In this document: positions 1 through 18,400 of the stretch, piece by piece
Numbering within the stretch: position 1 is the stretch's first letter
How the letters are laid out: each line of letters begins with the position of its first letter
DNA from: Cloeon dipterum
Taxonomy: Eukaryota > Arthropoda > Insecta > Ephemeroptera > Baetidae
Direction: 5' to 3'
DNA length: 64,000 bases
NCBI RefSeq assembly: GCF_949628265.1
Contig: NC_088789.1
Span: 25,165,883-25,229,882, forward strand
Notes under the pieces: generated by a model
What the model was told of the DNA's origin: nothing
The model's input: the letters and a program-made list of their open reading frames with translations, nothing else
Databases searched by the model: none
Program-made: the position numbers and the translations under genes

Positions 1-62
1 TGGGTTAGTGCGGAAAATTTCTAAAATTCAGACAAAATTAAAACCAATACTGCTTCATTCAG

Positions 63-444
63 GGAGAATTTGCTGAGGAAAAAGAGGAGGAAGCGTCCTG
101 GAAAGCTGCCCAAGAACTACATCGCCGGGGCCACTCCTGACCCTGAGCGCTGGCTGCCGAGGTACGAAAGGTCTGGCTACAAGAAGAAGAAGGACCGACG
201 CGTCAAGGAGCAGCTCAAGGGGTCGCAGGGCACAGCTTATGGAGCCAGCGAGCAGTTGTAAGGATTCAATATGGAGATGCGAATTTATAGATTTGAATTT
301 TGAATTTTTCTCAACAGCGACATGTCTGCTCGAGTGCCTGTGGCCAAATCGTCGCCGCAGACCCCTGCCACTCCGGACCAAGGGCCCAGGTCGTACCAAA
401 AGAAGCAGACGAAAAAGAAGAAGGGAAAGGGAGGAAAGTGGTGA
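63..444 (+). CDS. SRP72: SRP72, signal recognition particle 72 kDa subunit (3' end only)
   Basis: SRP72 is a protein subunit of the signal recognition particle. It binds 7SL RNA as a heterodimer with SRP68 and takes part in cotranslational targeting to the ER. Only the last two coding exons are here, 63-257 and 318-444; the rest lies left of the window. The first exon opens after an attcag acceptor. It encodes a lysine/arginine-rich stretch followed by the family signature NYIAGATPDPERWLPRYERS, which is the SRP72 RNA-binding region. A gtaagg donor at 258 and an acceptor ending at 317 join in phase 2 (TT|C). The protein ends in the usual basic tail, KKKGKGGKW, with stop TGA at 442-444. It is tail-to-tail with the R3HCC1-like gene. 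The assignment is firm; the N-terminal TPR part cannot be judged here. Confidence 0.93.
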
Positions 445-986
445 AAGGCTTATTGTGTGATTTTTGAATTAAACTTCTGTTATATAAATATTCAGTTGAA
501 ATTTTTAATTAGTCAAACAATCCCAGCATGAAATTAAAGTTTTAGAGAAATGATTTATAATAATTTGTTTGCCTTCTTGGAAAAAAAATTAAATCAAGTA
601 AAAATCCCAATTCTTCCAATCTAATTAAAAATTATTGATCAGATCTTCAGCCAGTTCACTATAATTCTGTACATTCATTTCAGAAAATATAAAAATTCCC
701 TTCCCTCATCATTCAATAAAAAACAGAATTTAGAAAACTACCAATAACATTTTATTAATGTAGGTGGTACAAAAATTTGATTTTCAGCTGTATGAGAAAA
801 TCAGGTATCATTTTACGTCATCAGGATAAAATTTACAAGGGGCGTTTCCATGAAACCCCTTCAAGCCAACATCAGCATTGCGTTTACACAGTAATTCACA
901 ATTAAAACACATGATGTACTTTTCTGGAACTTGATTTCTCGCGACTAGCAGAAGGTGCAGACATGAGCCTCGCCTTGATTCACTCT
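445..986. other. Convergent 3' UTRs and polyadenylation signals (SRP72 / R3HCC1-like)
   Basis: AT-rich spacer with no coding signal. A + strand AATAAA at 715-720 would serve SRP72. A - strand AATAAA (TTTATT on the + strand at 751-756) would serve the R3HCC1-like gene. The two transcripts should therefore end within a few tens of bases of each other or overlap slightly. The short open frame on the - strand at 808-1011 lies mostly in the 3' UTR and overlaps the true last exon in another frame. Confidence 0.6.
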
Positions 987-3900
987 CTACTTTCCGAAGT
1001 TGCCCTCCCACGCATCCACGGTCTGCTTCTGGGCCAGTCTTCTTTTTTCTGTTGGCAGAAATTAACCAGTTATAGACTTAACATATTTTTTATATTAACC
1101 AACAATAATTTATAAATTAAACTGTTGAATGAAATTTGAACAAGCCTACCTCTCGCAGTTTTGAGCATAGCCTTCTCCTTGTCACGCTCCTCCTTGGTGG
1201 TGTTGCTGCGGACGCCAAGAGCGGAGTGAACGAGCCGCTTGGCCATGGCAGCGCACGTTTCGGGACGCGGTTTGTACGGCCTCATAAATTGCGGGCACTT
1301 CTTGGCCTTCATCCGCGTCTCCGCAATTGCTTGCGACAGCGGACGCACCTTCAGCAACGGGTGGTTAGTCGCGAGAACTCTTTCGGCTGAAAAGAAAATA
1401 TTTTATAAGTATTTTTTAATTAAAAAATTGCATTTTAGATCGAAAATTTGATTAATTTTGAAACTGACCAGTCTTAGTAGTGCCGAACACAGCCATGGCG
1501 TGGGTGTCGTCCACCCACTTAAGGTCAAAATCGGAGCTACCGACGGCGGGTGTAAGCACAGCAACCAGGTCGGGAGTTTTGAATGCGGCTGGAAAATCAT
1601 AGATCTCCAGCACGTGGCCGAACTCGCTGTCCCTCAGCTCCAGCCCGGATTCGATGTAGTTAGAGTATGTCGACGCTGGTTTGCTGATTTCCACTTTCCC
1701 AACAGTCTTCGTCAGCTGAAGGAACGGAAAAAACTTTATTTTAGAGACACAGTTCAACTCGCTGTGAAAAGCAGCATGTAAGGTGAAAATTAAGGAATTT
1801 ATTTATTTTCCTTCAGAAATAAAAAATTATTTTGACAGAAAATACACCCTGGTCTCTTAATAGGAATTTTTTAGATTAATTAAATTAATTATAAAACTGT
1901 GTTTTTAAATTTATTTTGTATTTTTTAAGTTATTGTAATTATTGAATCCAAAAATGTCCACTTAAATTGATTCAAATTAGTTTAGGGTAAAATAAAGAAA
2001 ATTCTTCACTGAAATTAAAAATGGCTCTAGGCTTTAGTTGCCACTGCCAAGGAGATAACAATTGTGCAACATGCAGCCGCACAGTGCCAAAAGCAAGAAT
2101 TAATCCAAGTCTTACGTCATCCAAAGCTTTGGGATCAAGGCAGTCGCCAGTTTCGTCAAACTTGGACTCCCACGAGTCTTCTTCACAACTCTCCGGCACA
2201 AACTTGGGCATCACCTCCTCTTTTTCAACCAGTTTCTCGGAGGCACAACGCACCTCGTCAGCCTGATTGCACTCCACGGGCAAGTCTTTCGGCTCTTCCG
2301 AAACCTGCACAACATTCTCAACAGGCACAGAAACCTGCACAACGACCTCAACAGGCACAGTCTTTTCCTCCTTGGCAACTACGTCGCAGGCCTGCTCCTC
2401 GGTGAGATCACAGCTGGAGGCATCAGAGTCGCCAGACTTGCTGCTGCATAGCGACAGAGGCTTGTTGTTCTTGATTGCAGACTTCTTGCGCGGCGTCACC
2501 ACGGTCGGCGACGTTTGCCGCGGCGACTTCACCAATTGTGGCGGCGACGGCGTCGACTCGGCATTCTCAGGCGGCGAGTTGGTCTCCTGTCGCCGCGCGC
2601 GTGGCACGTACATCTGTCTGTCTGGCCTCTTAGCCTTCGACGCTCGCGAACTGAAATTAAAAATGAAAATCATGTTAAAAATTGGAAAACTCCAAAGGTA
2701 CAAGTAGAAATTTCACATTATGATCAAAAAATACGATTTTCAAGCTAACAGCCAATGAAACGATTCCAGCAAATCCTGTTTAAACCCCCTCCTTTCAACA
2801 TAATATAAGATGGTACCTAAGAAAAAATTTATTGCTTTTTAGCCTTTAAACCTTGATGAGATGAAGTATATTATTTATTTATAAAATAGCAGTTAAGGAA
2901 ACAATTATCTTAAAGAGGAAGAGTACTTACTCTGAATTATTCCTGTCGTTTGTTTGAATTTCCGTTTGGATCCTGGCAGCCCTCATTGCTGGAGGCTGGT
3001 ACAAACCCACGCCCGACATCAATTTCGGAGCTAGTAAAATAAACTTAATTTAGCACCACACAAATCGTTAAGAATTTAAAAATAAATTTACCTTTTTTCT
3101 GTTCCATCGTAGCAGCTGCCATGGTGGCCTCACTCTCCTTGAAATTAATCAAAGCCTGCCTGCAAATAAGTAACAAATTGTCAAATTATGATCTCTTGCC
3201 AAAAATATGGGTATGAAATATTAGAAAATTCAAAGAATTCCGAAATTATACAAAATTAGAACACATTCTTAATTAAAATAAAAATGATTTGAGATGGAAT
3301 GTATCATATTTGCAAGCTACATTTTCTACAGTGTCAGACTAAAAGGAATTTCTAATAGACAAAAACTTGCTGGACTAAACTACATTCTTGTAAATGGAGA
3401 AAAATTTCCAGGAATGCAGCAAAGATGACCAAACTAGATTTTTAGAAATTTCAACTACCCATTCGTCCTGGTCCCGGCAAAATTGCGCAACTTTCAACAA
3501 CCAAACGCGAATTTCCTTGTTGCAAGAAAAGGTCAACAATCAATTTGACAATGAAAATTTGGGTGTTTGTTGAACGTTGCGCAATTTTGCCGTGACCAGG
3601 ACGCATTTAAAGAAATTAAAAAATGGTCTCCGTTAATTACAATAATTCTTAATTTTAATTGAAACGCCTGATTGATAAATTAACCACCTTTTCTGGCGTT
3701 CAATAAATTGAAATCAACAAATTCGATTGAAAAGCCAAATCACCGTACCTGTCGAATTGTTTGACGAAGCAAACTACAGTCCGGCGGGCATCACCTTCAC
3801 CGACGGAAAAAGTCTTGAGCTCTGCGAACTGCTCGGTCGTCTTGTGGATCAAAAAGCGTCTGTAGTTATTGACTGGCGGGAAAAGCAGCACTCTGCAACG

Positions 3901-5433
3901 AGACGAGCAATTCTTTTTTAACTCTGGTCGCTTGATTACATTGCTTTTGCTGCACTTTCACTTGGCGCCGGCACAACGCTCGCGCCTCTCACTGCACGAG
4001 CGGCGCGAGTGAAAGTGCGAGTGCAGTTTCCAACTCGGGGCAAGACGTGTGCTTTACGGCAGCGTTACACACACACATGTTACATTAGCCACTGGCATAA
4101 TAATCATAACCGCATAATTCACAGCTCCTCGCGCGCAAGGTCGCTCTTTCTCGTCAACCTCACAGCTTTGACAGTGAATTCTGATCTTGAACTGATCACA
4201 AGGCGGTTGGAAGTTGGAAATAATAATTTATCTATCAATTCCGAACGGAAGGGAATCTTGATATAGGTTAAAATTAATTAAAAACAAATTCGAAATTATG
4301 TTGAAAAATAAATAAAATTTGTTTAGCTGTTGCAAAAGGTGAGTTAACGCTAATTTAACTGTTGGAAATCTATTTCTCAGTTTTAAAAATAAAATAAAGA
4401 TACCTTTCCACTAAAAAAATCCAGTTCGAAGTCATTTTATGAAATTTAAAAAATCTAATCTAAAAATTTTGAACAGGGGTTTCAAACCCTGCTTAAATTC
4501 CAGGAAAAATTGAAAACCTAAAAGAATTCCCTTCATCTGGCTCTTGTTTTGTTTAAGAATGTTTACGCGCCTGCAAAAAATATTTAATGTTTCTGTTGAT
4601 ATTATATCCGGAATTCAGCCAAGGCAAGGTTGGCTAGTCAGGGTTAACCAGGGAAGTGTTAGCTCAAATGTCCTATTCAAGACGTCTCAAGGCCTTGAAA
4701 GTGAGTTTAAAAAACCGCAGGAATGAACCAAGCAGACAAACTATCAAGGGAAAAATTCGAAATATTTTCAAATTTATAGATTTTCCAAATGTTTTTATGT
4801 GCATTGATCAAAATGTGCTACTTACAAAAGAGTGATTATTGCTGCAAATGCAAATTTGAGGACTTATTTCGTGAGAACGAAGCCACGAACCGCTTGGTGT
4901 GAGAGTCAGGTAGCAACAACTACAGTTCCTGCAGGTGACTTTGCTCAACAAGAGGCAATAATATTTGTGCCTGTGTGTGGGATCAAGTTTAGGGGGGAGG
5001 GCGACACACTGGCGAATAAGGGATGAGAAGGGGCGCTTAACGCATGTACATACAGCACAATAACATTCCTGAAAGGAAAACGCATCTCATTCCTTTCTAT
5101 TTTTGTTTGTTGACATATTCTCACGTTTTTTTCAAATAAAAACTCACATTTTAAAGCAAAGTCAACAAAACTGTATAAGCATGTGTGAGAAAAGGCAACC
5201 CTCCTGGAAATCAACTTACATAAACGAAAACCCTGTCCAAGAGACCAAGAAAATTATGAGCAAACATAAAACACAAGATTTTGTCGCTTTTAATTAATAA
5301 TCAGGGTAAACTGCCATACCTTCTGCAATTTTCACTAGCCGTCCGGAAGGTCTCAATGTCGAAAATGACGAGGTCCAAGAATTGGCTGTCCTCGAGAGTC
5401 AAAAACCTGCCTCCGAGGGCCTCCAGTTTTGAC
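987..5433 (-). CDS. R3HCC1L: R3HCC1/R3HCC1L-like protein (R3H + EJC-binding-like motifs + RRM-like domain)
   Basis: Eight exons, in transcript order: about 5433-5320, 3892-3749, 3159-3092, 3030-2931, 2650-2116, 1715-1469, 1386-1150 and 1048-987 (stop TAG 987-989). All junctions are GT-AG and in phase, giving about 501 residues plus an unresolved N-terminus. The R3H domain spans exons 1-2: a helix ending [12 protein letters not shown], then [20 protein letters not shown] with the R-x3-H pair, then [12 protein letters not shown]. Next come a short motif [11 protein letters not shown], a second motif [13 protein letters not shown], a long acidic low-complexity linker, and an RRM-like domain ([31 protein letters not shown]). 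The C-terminus ends DAWEGNFGK. The architecture matches vertebrate R3HCC1/R3HCC1L; those proteins carry exon-junction-complex-binding motifs. The start codon is not located. The first listed exon has no in-frame ATG and probably begins at an acceptor near 5434, so a further 5' exon must lie between there and Sfmbt. Confidence 0.88.
3463..3603. mobile_element. Small inverted-repeat element (MITE-like) in an R3HCC1-like intron
   Basis: A stretch of about 140 bp with near-perfect terminal inverted repeats of roughly 35-40 bp. The left end starts cgtcctggtcccggcaaaa; the right end is its complement, ending ccgtgaccaggacg. It contains no coding potential. A clear target-site duplication was not recognised. 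A related pair of ends (ccaggacg ... cgtcctgg) occurs near 51,790-51,885. Confidence 0.65.
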
Positions 5434-6037
5434 CTGCGTTCTCGATGAGTCAAAAAAAGGTCGGAAAAAATCACCAGGAACGCAGAACTGGCGCAGTTGT
5501 GTCGATCGAATCAAACTGCACCACGTTCTCGATAGAAAATGACGAAGGTCGGTCACCCGAGCACGATACCCTGCCGTTTTACTGCTGTTTGGTGTTTTTG
5601 TAAAATTTCCATTGTGTAGGAAATAATCAAGTCGCATGCAGAGACCTCTATGAAAGTGGCAGTTCATTAAAGTTCATTTTGCATCCGCACCGACCAATCA
5701 GTGGGCCCATGCGGTGAAAAGGCGGCAGAAGTTGTTTCCCCCTCCAACACCAGATGGCTGGTTTCTATGCAGAGCATGCAGAAAAATTGTGGAAAATTGT
5801 TTTGTCAGCGCCACAGCGGGGCTAAAGTTTAAACTAACTGATAAACTCTGCAAAACAAACTCTCATAGCCCGTGTTTGCTTGCGTTTTCGTGCAAAATTT
5901 TTAAAGATGAGCTAGAAATTTCGATTGATAGGTCGCTTGTATGCTTTAACAAAGTGGATCTTTTCACGACCGAAAGAACTTTCACTTCGGATATTGGCGA
6001 TCCGTCGTAAATTTCTGGTCTAAGTTCGAGCAGCACT
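5434..6037. promoter_or_regulatory. Shared divergent promoter region, R3HCC1-like / Sfmbt
   Basis: About 600 bp between the first recognised R3HCC1-like coding exon on the - strand and the Sfmbt start codon on the + strand. It contains a CCAAT box (gaccaatcag, CCAAT at 5694-5698) and no clear TATA box. The two 5' UTRs and the missing first exon of the R3HCC1-like gene should lie here. Short open frames inside it do not look coding. Confidence 0.5.
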
Positions 6038-14281
<8,244 letters not shown>

Positions 14282-14700
14282 TCAAAGACAAAACACGTGT
14301 AGTGCTTTCTGTAAAACTAATTTATTCAGCTGACACTTCAGTGAAGAAAGCGCGTCGACAAATAAGGAAATAATGTGCCTCGTAAATTTTAAATTTTGTT
14401 GGTTTATCCACTTATTATTTTTTCCTTAATTTCGCTTTGATTTTCACTATAGTGAAAACAACAATGATGGAATGACTTCCAAAGTGTGATATCTCCATAC
14501 AGCAAGCCTCACCGACTTAAAAGTTACCCCCTTGCAGAGTCACGTGGGTGACAACAATTCAGCTTATATTTTCATTTATCCCATTTATCTCAAATCCTCA
14601 ACCCTGTGTAATTTGCTTGCAGGACCCATCTTTAAATTCAATTTGATTGTGTGTTCTTTGTAAAATAAAACTGAATAAATCATCTTATTTTTGTCAAAAA
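14282..14700 (+). other. Sfmbt 3' UTR with tandem polyadenylation signals
   Basis: AT-rich non-coding sequence after the Sfmbt stop. Two AATAAA hexamers at 14664-14669 and 14674-14679 mark the likely transcript end. Nothing else was recognised here. Confidence 0.65.
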
Positions 14701-15179
14701 TTGAATTTTTATTAGAAAAACTTCATGTCAAACAAAGAGTTAGTCGCTAGGGAACTAGATGGCGCATGCGGTTCTTCCGCGACGGCTTGGTTTGGCTTTT
14801 AAAGTAGTTACTCAAACAGAATTCATCCGCGACACGAAAAATAGTTCGGGATGTTTATCAATAATTTCGATTTCCTTTTATTCCTTTCTGACAAATAAGT
14901 AAAATTTTGGAAAAACAACGTTTTGACGGTGCTTCAGATTGCGTTCAAGTTAGCTCGAAGTCAATTTTCGGTCGGTTGCCCATGAATTGAGTCGGCGGAA
15001 GGATCCGGCGCCGGCCATCACATCGAAGACCGCTGCCGCTGCAATCGCTGCATTCTTCAGCTGTTTCCCGCCAAACATCGCCATTGCAAGGCGCAACTTC
15101 GTCTGTCGCGGCGTTTCTCTGGATAATTCGCCAGGAAAATCGGAGCAGCAGGTCGGGCAGAGCATCGGGATAGCCAGGA

Positions 15180-15256
15180 ATGTCCGTCAGTCGTAAGAGG
15201 AGTGAAAAATCAAATTCGGAAGAGCCGCAAGTGAAAATCGTCAGCCGTTCTTCAAG
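15180..15256 (+). CDS. Candidate first coding exon (unassigned; possible alternative TFAP4 start)
   Basis: In a GC-rich island, an ATG at 15180 opens 26 codons of coding-like sequence (MSVSRKRSEKSNSEEPQ...SRSS). It stops exactly at a strong donor, AAG|GTAAGG, at 15257. The exon ends in phase 2 (TCA AG|), the phase needed by TFAP4 exon 2 at 23251, so it could be an alternative first exon 8 kb upstream. Alternatively it is the start of a small gene. The same frame continues past the TAA at 15258-15260 for another 65 open codons to 15458, including LLIVGGKTRVPPFQTELRR. The opposite strand is also open from 15433 to 14945. The strand and reality of the gene are therefore not settled. Confidence 0.3.
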
Positions 15257-15458
15257 GTAAGGAACTGCCAGTAGTTGTTTTAAGCCGCCATGTAAGGCAC
15301 ACCCCGGCGCAACTTGCCTGCTGATCGTCGGCGGCAAGACCCGCGTGCCACCTTTCCAGACCGAATTGCGCCGTATCGTCGGCACTTCCGCTTCTAAATT
15401 TCTGAAATATAAATCGGGCCTACAATTGGGCACACTGATGCGTGGTCAGAATTTGTAA

Positions 15459-18400
15459 AAAGTTGATGCATTTTGGAGAAAATTGAAATTTTCCAGGCGT
15501 GTGTAGGTCAGCTGTTAAAAGTACCGCCATGTTATTCATTACCATGTGCTCCGCTATCAAGATTTTTTATCAATCAAAACAATCAAGTTTGTTTGTTTTT
15601 ATGTAATCCAACACCCTCCAGACGTCGGGAGGTGCATAGTGCCCGCGTTTGTTCATATTCGGTACGCGTCGGGTGAAAAACATGGCCGGATTTCATCAAG
15701 GCACGCTGCTTGCCTTCATTTTAAATTCCTTTCAGCGTTAGGACGCTTACGCAGCAGGGAAGCAGGCATGGAAAAGCTCCTTCCAGAAACCTCTTATGGA
15801 TGGGGGGATGAAAATTTTAGGATCACCTGTACAGTAGCAGGGTTGATGAAATTTAGTGGTGTTTGCGAGATTTTTATGTATTTATTTATTTTTTTTGTAA
15901 ATTTCGCTCTTTGGGCGTCATGCAGACGACCTTCGGGAGGGGCTGGCGGCCGGCTGGTGTTTCGGCAGCGCAAGTGCATCATCACGAGCAGTCGGACGGC
16001 ATCCGTTCGCTCACGTCTGCTGCCTGTGTACGATTTTGCGTGGGCGGATAAGAGAGTGAGTCACTCGCTTGCTGGCTGGCTCGACTCGAAGCGGCGGCGG
16101 TTGGGGCCCTGGACCAAAAGTTTGAGGTTGCGCCTGCGTGCAACCCTTCCGCAACCCAACCCATTTCGACCCTCTCGCTTGCTCGAAATTTTTTGTTATT
16201 CGCGAATCGCGCCAGCACGCCCAGATGCGCACAATTTTTCCGGATGCTCGGAAACGGGGCCGCCAGTCGCGAATTTGTATCAATTCCCCTCCTTTCCTAT
16301 GTGTGTGTTTGTTTGCAGTGGCGGCTGCTTTCGAAACTAATTCACGAATTAAACCGATCAGTGGGTGTATAATTATCATAATTACGCGTGCGTGGTCACG
16401 TTCGTTTGATTAATTCTGTTTATCGGAGTGGAACGCGATTATCGATTCGCTCACCTTGTTTCCGTTTGCTAAATTGATGTGGGTTTTAACCCATGAAATT
16501 CATCCATTTTAATCAATTAATTCACAAGGACATTGCTAACTTTGGATAGAATGGTATTTTTATTGCAATACATAATAATTCTGCCTTTAAATAATTTCAA
16601 AAAATAAAATTAATAATGCTTGATTACATAACTTGAATAATTGAACAATTTTTTAGCTTCTTTTGGCGTGCGAAAATATTTTTTGCAGGTCCGGAAAACT
16701 GCTGTTAATATTTAATTTTGTTTCTCAACTGTAATTTGTCGAATTTTTCGTCCTACTCAAAAACTTTCATGCCGAAATGGAAGATATAAACTCGTCTAAT
16801 GATATTCTGTGCCAATTTTAGCATAGCTCGTGCCCAGTCGTAGCAATTTGAACTGTTACGCCACATTTCGACATTTCCATTAATTTAATTAAATTACCAA
16901 GTGACGCAAAAGGTCATTAGAACGTATATATTTCGTTCACAAACGCAACGGTATTGTCCGCCATTCAATTTCCGCAAACAATCGCGGCTGGACGGGCGTG
17001 TCCGGCTGTCCAGAAGTGCAAAACAATGAGCCGCAAAGCGAGCACGTGGCCGGCAAACTCTGCCCTGGTGGCTTGTGAAACGGCGAATTTGGTTTGTGTG
17101 TCAAGGCCCTGGCTGCGTCGGTTGCGCGATTTAATTCGCGCGTCGTTCGACGGCCACCCGAGAGGGTGCCCACCGAGGAGGCACCAAAGTGGGTCGCCGC
17201 ACTTTCCTGGAAGATAGCCCGGCCTCTCTTTGCAAGTGGACCGATCGCACGCGCCCAATCTAATCGCTGGTCCGACGGTCGCAGCACGTGCTGTTTCGCA
17301 CGTGGCCAAAAACACACACGAATAGCGAAATTCGCGGCGTGAATTTGCACACCGCCATTTCTTGACACATTGTGACACTCCGATGTTGGCATTATTTTTG
17401 TTTTTCAGTCCATTTTTATGTAGGTTCGTTTAGTGGGGGGGGGACTGTGTTTTTTCTGTGGTTTTAAATTGAGGAAATTAATTGAAAGCTGTGGGTTGTG
17501 GTCTGCGTCTGCAAATTGCCTCAGAATTTTTACTACAAAAATGTTAAAAGTTGAATTTACGGTTTTCCTGCTTTTGTTAGAACGGAAGTTAACCAATTTT
17601 AAGATTCCCTTTCAATTTGAGTGCTTAAATTCTGCCCTTGAAACTTGAAAGCCTCTTGAAAAGTTAGAAAATTTCTTTCTACTTTAAAGGACGTCAAACT
17701 TAGCCGGATAAATGTGATTTATTATCAATTATTAAGAGACTCTGGGGTAAATAACTTCAAGACGTTGGGCAAGAACCTAAATTCCCTTGCATTCCCTTAT
17801 TTAAATTTTTTTTCGTTTGAATCTGCTGACAGGTGGCACCATTGTTGAGGTCTGATTTAAGTGCTTTTGAGGTTTCAGATGCTAGAGTTATTTATTTGAC
17901 ACGCTGAAAACTAAAATAAATTAACCCAATCGTGGGAGAAACTAAAAAAATCATGTATTTCTGGCAGAATTTAATAATATCCTAAGCCGCCAACAGATGA
18001 CGCCACCTTCTAATGCCAATTTTAGGATTATTCGCTGCGATTTCATATTCAATACTTGCTAACCCCACTTAAAAATTCTAAATAAAAGAAATTATTTTCA
18101 AAGTTCGACTTCTCACAGGCTTTCCGGAAAATCTGGTTTCATTTTTAAGTCGTAACATGAATTATTTTATTCTATTTAATTCCGCTCTTTTCTCTTTATT
18201 CCATTCCCACCGCGGATTAAAGCCTATTCTCGCGCGAGTGAGGGTCTTCTAAATGAAGTTGGCGCCGACAATGGTGGATCGTTGTGTTGTCGGTCGGTCG
18301 GTCGGTTCCCTCGCGTTTTGTGCGCTGTACAGAGACAGACACATACCGGTTCTCATTACTTTTGGCCGCGCGGCAATTTCGCCCGCGTGCGTACTTTTGT

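Noticed and set aside
808-1011. 67-codon open frame on the - strand
   Set aside because: It overlaps the true last exon of the R3HCC1-like gene (987-1048) in another frame and otherwise lies in its 3' UTR.
5714-6010. 98-codon open frame just upstream of Sfmbt
   Set aside because: Lies in the shared promoter/5' UTR with no motif; the Sfmbt start at 6038 fits the protein better.
14945-15433. 162-codon open frame on the - strand
   Set aside because: GC-rich island where several frames are open on both strands; no family motif, and a strong + strand donor and coding-like start lie inside it. Kept only as an alternative reading of the 15,180 candidate.
15546-16340. 264-codon open frame on the + strand
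   Set aside because: Codon character drifts from AT-rich to GC-rich along its length, it has no domain signature and no supporting splice sites; a chance frame in CpG-rich DNA.
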